From a bacterium BMS3Abin11 (lineage in GTDB: Bacteria; Pseudomonadota; Gammaproteobacteria; BMS3Bbin11): a DNA stretch of 64,000 nucleotides. The position numbers and the translations under genes were made by a program. Where the stretch lies: contig BDTD01000003.1 of the NCBI GenBank assembly GCA_002897635.1, positions 1 through 64,000 on the forward strand, read 5' to 3'. This document shows positions 38,986 through 48,459 of this stretch, in pieces. How positions within the stretch are numbered: position 1 is the first letter of the stretch; each line of letters opens with the position of its first letter. The notes below the pieces were generated by a model, which was given only the letters and a program-made list of their open reading frames with translations, was not told the origin of the DNA and made no database searches.

Positions 38986-39522
38986 TTACTTTACCATTTC
39001 CATCTGTAGCTCACTGGCAAACAGGGTCAGCATGACCATACCAATAATCAGCTGTGTGAGAATGCTCATGAGTATGGCCTTGCCTCTGCTGCAGTCCAGC
39101 GCATTGCGGTAGATGTAAACCATCACCACAAATGACCAGATAGCAAGCACCACTACAGCAAATAGTGGAATTGTGGCACGTTGCTGGGCTTCTTCGGACA
39201 TCGACTGTAACCAGCTGCGAAAAGGCCAGACGACAAGTTGTATCAGCACACTGGTGCCGTAGAAGGCGGTCAATGTCTGCACCGTCCGTTCTGATTTCTT
39301 GTTTAATGCCAGAACGATCCACACGATGGCTGTCAGGATGACAACCTGGGTCAGGGCAAAAATCAGTTTGCCGGTGAAGTCCTTGTTCATGTGATCGCCA
39401 AGCATGGCCGCCACGATGAGTAAAAAACCGGTAATAATTAGTAGGTTTTGTGAAGCAGGTAAATCCTGGGGACCACGGCGTAGTCGTATCAGATCAACAA
39501 AGAGAAAAAGTAGTGAAGTCAC
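38986..39522 (-). CDS. Uncharacterised integral membrane protein
   Basis: I cannot name the family with confidence. The 178-residue product begins at GTG and has about five hydrophobic segments: LLIITGFLLIVAAMLGDHM, FALTQVVILTAIVWIVLAL, LTAFYGTSVLIQLVVW, FAVVVLAIWSFVVMVYIYR and ILTQLIIGMVMLTLFA. A Yip1-like fold is possible from this layout, but this is only a guess. It precedes mpl on the same strand, with the MITE inserted between them. Confidence 0.65.
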   Translation of the reverse strand: MTSLLFLFVDLIRLRRGPQDLPASQNLLIITGFLLIVAAMLGDHMNKDFTGKLIFALTQVVILTAIVWIVLALNKKSERTVQTLTAFYGTSVLIQLVVWPFRSWLQSMSEEAQQRATIPLFAVVVLAIWSFVVMVYIYRNALDCSRGKAILMSILTQLIIGMVMLTLFASELQMEMVK

Positions 39523-39600
39523 TGGGCTTGTTTATTGTCAGTTGGGTTGAGCATGGTGGTCATGAGATAATAAGCATATAAAGAACTAGTCAGGAACACT

Positions 39601-40719
39601 ATGAATAATAACGTAACATTTTATATCGAGAGTACTACTGAATTAAAGAGATTTTGCGCTGAATTACAAAATGGCAGCTGGGTAGGTGTGGATACGGAAT
39701 TCATGCGCGAGCGAACCTATTATCCCGAACCTTGCCTGATCCAGTTATCCGGTGATGCCGGTATAGCCTGTGTGGATATTGTCTCGATAAAGGACCTTGC
39801 ACCGTTAAAAGAGGTGCTGCTGCACAAAGATATTGTAAAACTAATGCATTCCTGTAGCCAGGATCTGGAAATATTTCATTTACTATTTGATGAAATACCA
39901 CCCAATATCTTCGACACACAGGTGGCAGCAGCCTTTATCGGCAAAGGGGATCAGCTTTCCTATGCTGCGCTGGTAGAAGATATTTGTAACGTAAGGCTCA
40001 GCAAAGCGCATACCCGGGCACGATGGTGTAAACGCCCATTATCAGAGGAAGAAATTCAATATGCAGAGGATGATGTCCGCTATCTGCCTGCCATGTATGA
40101 TTCCCTGTCAGCCGAGCTTGAGAAATTGGGTCGCAGGGAGTGGTTTGATGCAGAAATGCAGGGAGTCACGAACTGCTCTGTATTTGCCATAAATGAAAGC
40201 AATGCCTGGCAGCGTATGAATGCACTGCGGCGAATGTCCGGCCGGCAGCTCGCCGCTGCCAAAGCATTAGCCGGCTGGCGTGAGGGACTTGCGCAGGCCA
40301 GAGACAAACCGAGAAACTGGATTCTGGCTGATAAGGTGCTGCTTCGAATAGCTAATACACTGCCTGAAACAAAAGACGAATTAGCATCGATCGAAGGTGT
40401 CACTGATGGCCTGGTGAAGCATCGAGGTGATCGACTCCTGACGATTATTAGACAATCTGTGGAACATGATGAGCTGGATCAACCCACAGGCCCCGGTCGC
40501 CCGGATACCAGAGAAAAGGCTTTGAAGAAAGAACTGGCAAAGCTTCTCGATGCAGCAGCAGAAAAAATGGCGATACCGGCTTCCTTGCTTGCTACACGCA
40601 AAGATCTCACTGCAATGATCCAGGGGAACCGGGAGCTTGCTGTTTTTCAGGGCTGGCGTGCCGAGGCAGTAGGACAGGTATTGCTGGATTATTTGCAAAG
40701 CGATACATCACGTCAATGA
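39601..40719 (+). CDS. rnd: Ribonuclease D
   Basis: RNase D is a 3'-5' exonuclease that trims tRNA precursors. The 372-residue protein has a DEDDy exonuclease domain: VGVDTEFMRERTYYPEPCL (Exo I), KLMHSCSQDLEIFHLLF (Exo II) and YAEDDVRYLPAMYDSL (Exo III). Two HRDC domains follow (AWQRMNALRRMSGRQLAAA, and the end). It is divergent from the membrane protein gene, and its end faces the GGDEF-EAL gene across a 13-bp perfect hairpin. It could process the split tRNA-Arg transcript described at 55496, but that is speculation. Confidence 0.93.
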   Translation: MNNNVTFYIESTTELKRFCAELQNGSWVGVDTEFMRERTYYPEPCLIQLSGDAGIACVDIVSIKDLAPLKEVLLHKDIVKLMHSCSQDLEIFHLLFDEIPPNIFDTQVAAAFIGKGDQLSYAALVEDICNVRLSKAHTRARWCKRPLSEEEIQYAEDDVRYLPAMYDSLSAELEKLGRREWFDAEMQGVTNCSVFAINESNAWQRMNALRRMSGRQLAAAKALAGWREGLAQARDKPRNWILADKVLLRIANTLPETKDELASIEGVTDGLVKHRGDRLLTIIRQSVEHDELDQPTGPGRPDTREKALKKELAKLLDAAAEKMAIPASLLATRKDLTAMIQGNRELAVFQGWRAEAVGQVLLDYLQSDTSRQ

Positions 40720-40724
40720 CATAT

Positions 40725-40753
40725 TGTAGGAGCGCCGTCCCGGCGCTCCTACA
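40725..40753. terminator. Perfect 13-bp hairpin between convergent genes (REP-type)
   Basis: TGTAGGAGCGCCG, loop TCC, CGGCGCTCCTACA: a perfect inverted repeat lying five bases after rnd and three before the end of the facing gene. It has the sequence of a GTAGGAGCG REP element and could act as a two-way transcription end, although no T run is present. Confidence 0.7.
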
Positions 40754-40756
40754 GGT

Positions 40757-42655
40757 TCATCGTGGTTCTCTGATAAACGCATTAAATTCTTTTACGGGTA
40801 AAGGCTTACTAATTAAAAAACCCTGTATTATATCGCAGCCTAATTTCTTCAATAGATTCAGGGCATCTTCAGTTTCCACACCTTCAGCGACTACTTTTAG
40901 ACCGAGATTGTGGGCCAGTTCAATTATGGAATGAACAATCACTTTATCGTCCTTGTTATGGGCGACATCTTCAATAAAGGATCTATCGATTTTTAATTCA
41001 CTTACTTTAAGACGGCGCAATAAATTTAATGAGGAATAACCTGTGCCGTAGTCATCTATCGACAATTCAACCCCGAGTGAATGAATGTATTCTAGAACAT
41101 CGGAAACGCGATCAAACTCGGATAAAAATAGATTCTCAGTGATCTCGAAAGTTAACAGGGCGCCATCTGATTCATCTTTTATAAGTTGATCAATTCTTTG
41201 TTTAAAATCAGGATGCATGAGTGTGTGAGGAGACAGGTTGACCGCGATGCGTATCGGTCTGAAAGCGGCTTGCCATTCCTTTGCCTGTGCCAGTGCTGTT
41301 TTTATTGCCCAGTAGGTGTATTCATCAAGTAGATTGCTTTCTGCCAGTATATCGATAAAGATTTCCGGTGAGACCTCACCAAGTGTATGACTATGCCAGC
41401 GTCCGAGTACTTCTGCAGCGATTATTTGGCCATCACTGGCATTCACCTTCGCCTGGTAATATAGCTTAAAATGCTTCTCTTCCAGTGCCTTACGAACTTC
41501 ACTGACTAATGTTAAATGACCTTTCACCAGTCGATCATTCTCGGGGTCGTAGACGTTGAAAGACAAATTGCTATTTTTTGCAGCATACATAGCTACGTCG
41601 GCATGTTTTAATAAATGACTGTATGCATTTCCATGCTCAGGGTAAATGGCTATACCAATGCTTGCATTGACAACGATATTATTTCCCTTTATGACAAAGG
41701 CTTCCTGCAGGCTATTAATAAACTGTTCGGCGCGTTTTATTGTTTGATGTTTGTTATGCTCCGGTAACACGATAATAAATTCATCCCCGCCTAATCGAGC
41801 CAGTGTTTCATGGTTTCTTATTCTTTGCTCAAATCGCCGTGCAATTTTATTCAGTAAATGGTCTCCCTGTTCGTGACCATAGGTGTCATTGATGTCCTTA
41901 AAGCGATCTATGTCGATGAGCAGGATACCTATATTGGATTTTCCAAATTCTGCATCTTTAATATCCTGAGTTAAGCGGTAATGGGACAGTGATCGGTTAG
42001 GCAATGCAGTGACCGGGTCATATAAGGACAGATATTCCAGTTGTTTGTTGTTATCAGAGAGTTGGTTATTTAATAGTTTCAGTTCAGTGCGAAATTCTTC
42101 ATTATTTTTAACGACCATCGCATTTTCTATTGCAACGGATACGATGCCGGCAAAAATCTGTAATAAATTTAAGTCTCTTCTATCGAAGCCTTTTCCACCT
42201 ACTTTATTTAAACCGGAAATTCCACCAAGGAAACGTTTTTTCCCCTGTAGCGGTACAAGAAGTATATTTCCCACTTTTTTTTCCCAGCGATTTTTCTCGT
42301 CATCACTGAGTTCGTCCAGCATCCCCCGCCACCAGGGTTTTTTATGCTTCAACACCCATCCGCATACGCCAAAATTTAACGGTAGTGATTCACCGACAAT
42401 TTCTTCAGCATTTTTACCTGACGCGCCGCGGTAGGTGTAGGTTTGACTGTCATAATTAAGTATTGGAATTAATATTGTTTCTGCATCAATCAGTGTACGG
42501 GCACGTTCTGAAACGATCTGAAAAACGCGGCTCAGGTTGAGTTCGCTACCAATCTCAGTGAATGTCTTCTGCAGTAACTCGATTTCGGTCTCTTTCTGCC
42601 GCAGGATACGGCTGAGATCGATAACATTGGATGGCACTTTTTTTTTCGTATTCAT
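40757..42655 (-). CDS. GAF-GGDEF-EAL cyclic-di-GMP signalling protein
   Basis: The 632-residue soluble protein has an N-terminal GAF domain (about 35-185, LSRVFQIVSERARTLIDAET), a GGDEF domain (about 215-370; GGDEF at 289-293, intact) and an EAL domain (about 385-632). The EAL signature reads EVL at 415-417 (AAEVLGRW), and other catalytic groups are kept: VNLSPHTL, EITENLF, DDYGTGYSS, EGVET. No RxxD inhibitory site is seen before GGDEF. It may both make and break c-di-GMP, controlled by a ligand of GAF. MITE B copy 2 lies just upstream. Confidence 0.9.
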   Translation of the reverse strand: MNTKKKVPSNVIDLSRILRQKETEIELLQKTFTEIGSELNLSRVFQIVSERARTLIDAETILIPILNYDSQTYTYRGASGKNAEEIVGESLPLNFGVCGWVLKHKKPWWRGMLDELSDDEKNRWEKKVGNILLVPLQGKKRFLGGISGLNKVGGKGFDRRDLNLLQIFAGIVSVAIENAMVVKNNEEFRTELKLLNNQLSDNNKQLEYLSLYDPVTALPNRSLSHYRLTQDIKDAEFGKSNIGILLIDIDRFKDINDTYGHEQGDHLLNKIARRFEQRIRNHETLARLGGDEFIIVLPEHNKHQTIKRAEQFINSLQEAFVIKGNNIVVNASIGIAIYPEHGNAYSHLLKHADVAMYAAKNSNLSFNVYDPENDRLVKGHLTLVSEVRKALEEKHFKLYYQAKVNASDGQIIAAEVLGRWHSHTLGEVSPEIFIDILAESNLLDEYTYWAIKTALAQAKEWQAAFRPIRIAVNLSPHTLMHPDFKQRIDQLIKDESDGALLTFEITENLFLSEFDRVSDVLEYIHSLGVELSIDDYGTGYSSLNLLRRLKVSELKIDRSFIEDVAHNKDDKVIVHSIIELAHNLGLKVVAEGVETEDALNLLKKLGCDIIQGFLISKPLPVKEFNAFIREPR

Positions 42656-42670
42656 TTGGTTTTTTACTTA

Positions 42671-42933
42671 GGGAGCCTCTGGTCAATTATGCCATATCTC
42701 TGGCTTACAGGCTGATTCACAATTAAGGCGCTGCTTTGAAAGCATGCCTGGGCCTGGTGAAAAGCTGCAACGCTGAGTGTGAATCAGCCTGTAAGCCCCG
42801 GAGGGCGAGGCCTGAAGCGCACATCTACGGCATTGTGCTTCTTGCAAAGGACCGGGCCATTCACTGCGAAGCACGCTTTGTAGCTGCACGCTTCATGTCT
42901 CGCAGAGGCATGGCATAATTGATCAGAGGCTCC
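42671..42933. mobile_element. MITE family B, copy 2 (inverted relative to copy 1)
   Basis: A 263-bp copy of the element at 38717, in the opposite orientation. Its ends are GGGAGCCTCTGGTCAATTAT and the complement of GGAGCCTCTGATCAATTATG, flanked by TTA on both sides (42668-42670, 42934-42936). This direct repeat suits an IS5-like TNA target duplication (inference). It lies between the GGDEF-EAL gene and the small secreted protein gene. Confidence 0.85.
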
Positions 42934-42972
42934 TTAGCTATAAACTACCTGTAATATTTATTTCCCGGGCCG

Positions 42973-43308
42973 TTAGCCAGAGCATGATATTATTGCATTG
43001 TTAAGCTCACTGCCAAAGGAATTAGTCTTGTTGAGGGTTTTGATAAAACCCGCCTCACGCTTGCTAGCTTCAGCTTTCACTGCAGCATCCCAGGCATCCT
43101 CCATACTCATGCCTTTGGATTTGTTAGCGATGTATGAGGCACCAATCGCCTCGTAGAGAATGTAATCTTCATCACCTATTTCCGACTTCAGTTTGCTGGC
43201 CGCACAGGTACAAACTTTGTCGGGGCCTAAGCACATATCCTTAACCGAATCCGCCAGTGCACTGCTGATACTGAATACTGCAATTACTATAAAAAGTCTC
43301 TTCTGCAT
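42973..43308 (-). CDS. Small secreted cysteine-containing protein
   Basis: Not recognised as a named family. The product (111 residues from ATG at 43308) has a signal peptide (MQKRLFIVIAVFSISSALA) and cysteines in DMCLGPDKVCTCAASKL and in the C-terminal IISCSG. The middle is helical and charged (KGMSMEDAWDAAVKAEASKRE). The start at 43308 has AAGGGA upstream; an ATG three codons further out overlaps that site. It could be a small periplasmic protein dependent on DsbA. Confidence 0.65.
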   Translation of the reverse strand: MQKRLFIVIAVFSISSALADSVKDMCLGPDKVCTCAASKLKSEIGDEDYILYEAIGASYIANKSKGMSMEDAWDAAVKAEASKREAGFIKTLNKTNSFGSELNNAIISCSG

Positions 43309-43442
43309 TGTGGTCATCCCTTATTTTGGTATTTGCCCGGTATGCACAGGATGTAATATTGGACTAATTGCTATTAAAATGACAGCTTCATGACTGAATT
43401 GTAAGGGAAAACTCTGATGCGACGCTTTTTGTTGCATCATCA

Positions 43443-46166
43443 GTGTCAATAGAGCAGGCTAACCGGGATATGCGCTACGATATAGATTATCCACACACTA
43501 AAAGTGACCAGGAAATTATTACAGCACTGGGTTCATCACAGCATGGTTTATCTCAGAGCAATGCAGATGCACGCTTGCAGGAATGCGGCAATAACACACT
43601 CCCACAGAGAAAACCGGCGGGTATCGTCGATGTTTTCGTGCGGCAATTTGCCAGCCCTCTAATCTATATACTAGTAGTTGCTGCGCTTTTTTCCATTCTT
43701 ATTGAGGAATGGACCGATGCGATTTTCATTTCAGCTGTACTTCTAATCAATGCAATTATCGGCACCGCGCAGGAGTTTTCTGCGCAACGATCAGCAACAG
43801 CTTTGCAGAAGCTGGTAACAACTATTTGTAAAGTCTTGCGAGAGGGAGAGACCTATGAAATTGATGCTATACAACTCGTTCCTGGAGATATAGTTCTACT
43901 TGTTTCAGGAGATCGAATTCCGGCGGATGTCCGTCTGCTTAGCAGCAATGACTTTGAAATAGATGAATCATTACTGACCGGTGAATCCGATGCTGTACTG
44001 AAACAATATGACGTACTTTGCGAAAAAGACACGGCACTAAGTGATCGTAAAAATATGGCGTTTGCCGGTTCGCTGGTCGTACGAGGGCGGGCAAGGAGCA
44101 TTGTAGTTGGTACGGCTCTGAATACGGAACTGGGGAAAATTGCTGAAGCGGTGCTCGATAAGCCTTCAGCAAAACCTCCATTGGTATTGCGCATGGAGCA
44201 GTTCACTCGCCGTGTATCAATTCTTGTCGTTATTGCCGCGATAATATTAGCCGGTATTGCGCTGTACCAGGGAACACCGATCAATGAAATTTTCCTGTTA
44301 ACCGTCGCCCTCGCTGTGTCGGCCATTCCGGAAGGTCTACCGGTAGCGCTGACAGTTGCCCTGGCCATTGGTATGCGTCGAATGGCATCGCGGCATGTGA
44401 TTATTCGTCGTCTGATAGCGGTAGAAGCGCTGGGTTCCTGCACATTTATTGCTACTGATAAAACCGGTACGCTCACAATAAATCAACTAACAGCCTGTTA
44501 TGTGGCCTTTCCCGGACGGGAAGCCTGGGAAATAACAGGTGATGGGCTGAAACCGAATGGCAGCATCCTGACGCTACAGGGCGCTCCAACAATTGACCAG
44601 AAAGCAATGCTGGAACAATTATGTCGTACTGCTGTTTTAGCGAATGACGGATTTATCGGGCACGGTGAAGACGAGTGGGTATATCGCGGTAGTGCCGTTG
44701 ATGTCGCCTTGCTGATAATGGCGCATAAAAACAGCATTCTCAAAGATGACTGTACGATTAGCTACCCTGAACTCAGTAATATTCCGTTTGAATCAGACCG
44801 ATTATTTTCTGCCTCACTGAACAGCAACGGCCATCTACAAACAGCATATGTAAAAGGTGCAATCGAAAAGTTACTGCCCATGTGCGATGACATGCTGACC
44901 GAATCAGGCAATGCTGAAATTAACAAAACACTTTTGATGAAGCAGGCACACGCTCTGGCTGAACAGGGTTACCGCATTATTGCGCTTGCTTCGGGAAACA
45001 TCAGCCTCACTGAAAAGGAAGTCTTCTCTGAAGAACATTTAAACGGTCTGACGTTTATTGGCCTGGTGGCGATGATTGATCCACTGCGGCCTGAAGCAAG
45101 GCAGGCGATAGCACAGTGCTTTAGCGCGGGCATTGATGTGGCGATGGTAACCGGTGACCATCCATCGACTGCGCTGGCCATCGCCCGCAGTCTGAAGCTG
45201 ACAGATTCTAAGGAACATGTCGTTACTGGGACAGAACTTCGTCAAACAAGAAACGACGCGGAATTTGATGAGCTGACAAGACAGGCGCGTGTATTTGCAC
45301 GGGTTGAACCACAGCAAAAACTCGACATCGTTCTGTCTTTACAACGCAACGGTCATTTTGTTGCCGTTAGCGGTGATGGCGCCAACGATGCGCCAGCCTT
45401 GCGCGCTGCGCAGGTTGGCGTGGCAATGGGAAAAAGCGGGACAGATGTGGCGCGGGAAACTGCAGATATAATTCTTACAGATGATAATTTCTCCTCCATT
45501 GTGGCAGGCGTAGAAGAGGGGCGTGTTGCATATGCCAATGTCCGTAAAGTTATTTTTCTATTAATCTCCACTGGTGCCGCAGAGATTGTCCTGTTTATTC
45601 TCGCGTTGTTAACACAGCAGCCATTGCCATTACTTGCAGTTCAGCTGCTATGGCTCAACCTCGTTACCAATGGCATCCAGGATGTTGCGTTGGCTTTTGA
45701 GCCCGCTGAAGGAGATGAACTCACAAAGCCGCCACGAGCACCCAAAGAACCCATCTTTAATCGGCTTATGATTCAGCGTGTAGTTATTAGTGCTTTAACC
45801 ATGGGGATAATGGCCTATTTTGTATTTACTTATATGCTCAGTACAGGCATGAGTGTTGATGAAGCCAGAAATAGTACTTTACTGCTAATGGTGTTGCTGG
45901 AAAATGTGAATGTCTTTAACAGTCGCTCAGAAACCCGTTCGGCCTTTCGACATAACCCCATGCGCAACAGGTTGCTGCTGTTCGGCACACTGGCAGCTCA
46001 ACTTATTCATATCGGCGCGATGTACACCCCTGGCCTGAATGATATTCTGCGCATACAGCCGGTTTCATTTGAGCACTGGGCAAACCTGCTTTTTCTTGCC
46101 CTGATGCTGTTGCTGATCATGGAAGTGGATAAAATTATTCGGAATAGAATGGGAAAACCAGGTTAA
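43443..46166 (+). CDS. Cation-transporting P-type ATPase (P2 type)
   Basis: The 907-residue membrane pump has an N-terminal cation-ATPase domain, the actuator motif DESLLTGES near residue 180, VSAIPEGLPVALTVALAIG in helix 4, the phosphorylation site DKTGTLT with the aspartate at 339, and GDGANDAPALRAAQVGVAMG in the P domain. Helix 6 reads LWLNLVTNGIQDVALAFEP, close to Ca2+ pumps but not typical of them. The PEGLP motif suggests Ca2+, Na+ or another non-heavy-metal cation. Start is GTG at 43443; an ATG nine codons later is an alternative. Exact substrate is uncertain. Confidence 0.9.
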   Translation: MSIEQANRDMRYDIDYPHTKSDQEIITALGSSQHGLSQSNADARLQECGNNTLPQRKPAGIVDVFVRQFASPLIYILVVAALFSILIEEWTDAIFISAVLLINAIIGTAQEFSAQRSATALQKLVTTICKVLREGETYEIDAIQLVPGDIVLLVSGDRIPADVRLLSSNDFEIDESLLTGESDAVLKQYDVLCEKDTALSDRKNMAFAGSLVVRGRARSIVVGTALNTELGKIAEAVLDKPSAKPPLVLRMEQFTRRVSILVVIAAIILAGIALYQGTPINEIFLLTVALAVSAIPEGLPVALTVALAIGMRRMASRHVIIRRLIAVEALGSCTFIATDKTGTLTINQLTACYVAFPGREAWEITGDGLKPNGSILTLQGAPTIDQKAMLEQLCRTAVLANDGFIGHGEDEWVYRGSAVDVALLIMAHKNSILKDDCTISYPELSNIPFESDRLFSASLNSNGHLQTAYVKGAIEKLLPMCDDMLTESGNAEINKTLLMKQAHALAEQGYRIIALASGNISLTEKEVFSEEHLNGLTFIGLVAMIDPLRPEARQAIAQCFSAGIDVAMVTGDHPSTALAIARSLKLTDSKEHVVTGTELRQTRNDAEFDELTRQARVFARVEPQQKLDIVLSLQRNGHFVAVSGDGANDAPALRAAQVGVAMGKSGTDVARETADIILTDDNFSSIVAGVEEGRVAYANVRKVIFLLISTGAAEIVLFILALLTQQPLPLLAVQLLWLNLVTNGIQDVALAFEPAEGDELTKPPRAPKEPIFNRLMIQRVVISALTMGIMAYFVFTYMLSTGMSVDEARNSTLLLMVLLENVNVFNSRSETRSAFRHNPMRNRLLLFGTLAAQLIHIGAMYTPGLNDILRIQPVSFEHWANLLFLALMLLLIMEVDKIIRNRMGKPG

Positions 46167-46254
46167 AGGGGAAAGGAAATTCAAAATCGCGGGGTGCCTC
46201 ATTGGTAAAAAGCATCCAGGACAAAACCATGAAAAATCATTCAGACAGGCCAAT

Positions 46255-46278
46255 TGTGCGAATGAATTCGCCCCTACA
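46255..46278. repeat. Single REP-like element (GTGCGAATGAATTCGC family)
   Basis: TGTGCGAATGAATTCGCCCC and TACA form one copy of the family found as pairs at 18383 and 20744. It lies between the convergent ATPase and mltA genes. Confidence 0.65.
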
Positions 46279-46344
46279 AAAGATGCGCGCTAGAAGTTTA
46301 TGATTTTGAATTACCTTTCCCCCTTTTTCCTGTGTTTAGAGGCC

Positions 46345-47466
46345 TTATTTATCCTGAGGCACCAACACATACAGCTCTGCCTCCTGCTTCATCTTCCCGG
46401 CCAGTTTTTCAGCCATTTCACCATTGCCCCAGAACATGTCCGCGCGTGCATAACCCTTGATAGCGCCTCCTGTATCCTGTGCGAAAGTGAGGCGCTGTAA
46501 GCTGCCGTCAGGTTCCCCGGGATAGCTGGTGTGCAGCCATACAGGGCTACCCAGAGGAATATTGATCGGGTCGACCGCAATACTGCGGGAAGGTGTCAGT
46601 GGAATGTTCAGGGAACCGCGGGGGTTTTCATCGGTGTTTTCACGCGACTGGAAAAAAATATAACTGCGATTTTTTTCCAGTAACGCCTGCGCCTGTTGCG
46701 GGTGATCTTTCAACCATTGACGAATGGTAAACAGGCTGATGTCTTCACGTGGTATCTCACCACGCTCAATAAGTATCTTCCCTATCGATGTATAGGGTTG
46801 ACCGTTCTGGTCGGCATAGCCAACCGCCATTATGCTGCCGTCGTCCATCTGGATGCGCCCCGAGCCCTGAATATGCAGGAAAAACACGGCGACAGGATCA
46901 TCAATCCAGACCAGCTCCTTTCCCCATAGCGGTGAGTCTTCACCATCAATAGTTGCTCGATCAGGATAGGCAACCACCTTTTTGCCTACTACTCGCCCGC
47001 GCAGACTCATTTTTGATAACTCAGGATAAAGTCCGGCGAGATCTATGCGTAACAGATCATCAGGAACAGCATAAAGCGGGTATCGGTATTGTTCACTGCG
47101 AGACAAACTACCATTGAGTAACGGTTCGTAATAACCAGTCACCAGTCCCGTGCCCGGACTGCCATCTTCTTTATTCGACGGAATAACAGGGTGGGGAGTA
47201 AAGCGGCTCTCGAAAAAAGTACGGGCGATATCATCATCAACATCGCCAAGCGCAATTGCAGCATGGCAAATATCTTCCCATTGCGGTTTCTTTTTAGCCA
47301 TTACCCTGCATTGCTGAAGTAGCGCAGGCCAGGCCTCAGCCTGACGATCACTATTCCAGCCAGGTAATTCATCCCAGCCAATAGCTTCGCCTATACCGGG
47401 TTCCGGTGGCCGCGGTGCACAGCTGGACAGGAAGATGGCAAGAATTATAAAAAAGAGAAGTTTCAA
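46345..47466 (-). CDS. mltA: Membrane-bound lytic murein transglycosylase A
   Basis: MltA is an outer-membrane lipoprotein that cleaves the glycan strand of peptidoglycan. The 373-residue protein has a lipobox (FLSSC near residue 16), the MltA domain with GLVTGYYEPLLNGS and LHIQGSGRIQMDDGS, and the C-terminal 3D domain with LTFAQDTGGAIKGYARADMF, which carries the catalytic aspartates. It follows oppF by a few bases on the same strand, so it may be cotranscribed with the opp genes. Confidence 0.92.
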   Translation of the reverse strand: MKLLFFIILAIFLSSCAPRPPEPGIGEAIGWDELPGWNSDRQAEAWPALLQQCRVMAKKKPQWEDICHAAIALGDVDDDIARTFFESRFTPHPVIPSNKEDGSPGTGLVTGYYEPLLNGSLSRSEQYRYPLYAVPDDLLRIDLAGLYPELSKMSLRGRVVGKKVVAYPDRATIDGEDSPLWGKELVWIDDPVAVFFLHIQGSGRIQMDDGSIMAVGYADQNGQPYTSIGKILIERGEIPREDISLFTIRQWLKDHPQQAQALLEKNRSYIFFQSRENTDENPRGSLNIPLTPSRSIAVDPINIPLGSPVWLHTSYPGEPDGSLQRLTFAQDTGGAIKGYARADMFWGNGEMAEKLAGKMKQEAELYVLVPQDK

Positions 47467-47469
47467 GTT

Positions 47470-48459
47470 TCAAATAACAGGAAAATGACAGGCCACCCAG
47501 TGACCGGGGGCCTTTTCAGTCCATTCGGGTGTTTCGGCCGCACAGATATCCTGTGCCCGTGGGCAGCGGGTGCGGAAGTTACAGCCGCTCGGTGGATCCA
47601 TTGGTGAGGGCAGGTCGCCAGTCAGGGGTGCGCCGCGTTTGGCACGTTCGATGGTGGGGTCCGGGATTGGTATGGATTCCATCAGTGCTTTTGTATATGG
47701 ATGGCGTGGATGGTGGAAGAGATCATCCCGTGATGCCATTTCCACTACTTTACCCATGTACATCACCATTACACGGTGTGAGATATGTTTGACTACGCTT
47801 AAGTCATGGGCGATGAAGATTATGGACAGGCCCATTTCCTGTTGCAGATCCATTAGCAGATTGATGATCTGTGCCTGGATGGAGACATCCAGCGCACTGA
47901 CCGGTTCATCGCAGACCAGCAATTTGGGTTTGAGGATCAGGGCACGGGCAATACCGATACGCTGTGCCTGACCGCCGGAAAATTCATGCGGATAGCGATT
48001 GATCTGGTTGGGCAGCAGACCTACGCGTTGCATAATCTGCTGCACCTTCCGCTTGCGTTCTTTTTTCGAAAGTTCTGGCTGAAAAACTATTAGTGGCTCG
48101 GAGATAATTTCGCTGACGGTCATGCGTGGGTCGAGCGAGGCCAGCGGATCCTGGAAGATAATCTGCATGTCTCGTCTTTTGCTGCGCATGTTCTTTTTAT
48201 CCAGCGTGGTGAGTTCTTCACCGTATAGTTTGACACTGCCGTCGGTGACGGTTTCCAGTCCCAGTATGCCGCGCACCAGGGTGGACTTGCCACAGCCGGA
48301 TTCACCGACGACACCCAGAGTTTCACCTTCCCCCAGCTGAAAGCTGACATCATTTACCGCCTTCAGTATTTGTTTCTTTCGCAGCCACACACCCGGTCCG
48401 GGAATATCGAACCAGACTCGGTTGTTACTGACTTCTAGAAATGGTTTGTGACTATCCAT
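47470..48459 (-). CDS. oppF: Oligopeptide ABC transporter ATP-binding protein OppF
   Basis: ATPase subunit of an oligopeptide importer, cytoplasmic side. The 329-residue protein has Walker A GESGCGKSTLVRG near residue 54, LSGGQ-type signature FSGGQAQRIGIARAL near 165, Walker B LLVCDEPVSALD, and the C-terminal oligopeptide extension with CNFRTRCPRAQDIC. It is directly next to oppD. The order oppBCDF is standard, and oppA precedes it. Confidence 0.92.
   Translation of the reverse strand: MDSHKPFLEVSNNRVWFDIPGPGVWLRKKQILKAVNDVSFQLGEGETLGVVGESGCGKSTLVRGILGLETVTDGSVKLYGEELTTLDKKNMRSKRRDMQIIFQDPLASLDPRMTVSEIISEPLIVFQPELSKKERKRKVQQIMQRVGLLPNQINRYPHEFSGGQAQRIGIARALILKPKLLVCDEPVSALDVSIQAQIINLLMDLQQEMGLSIIFIAHDLSVVKHISHRVMVMYMGKVVEMASRDDLFHHPRHPYTKALMESIPIPDPTIERAKRGAPLTGDLPSPMDPPSGCNFRTRCPRAQDICAAETPEWTEKAPGHWVACHFPVI

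Noticed and set aside
43414-43441. GATGCGAC/GTTGCATC hairpin before the P-type ATPase as a riboswitch
   Set aside because: It is a single short stem with no conserved core of any known riboswitch; it may only be a leader hairpin.
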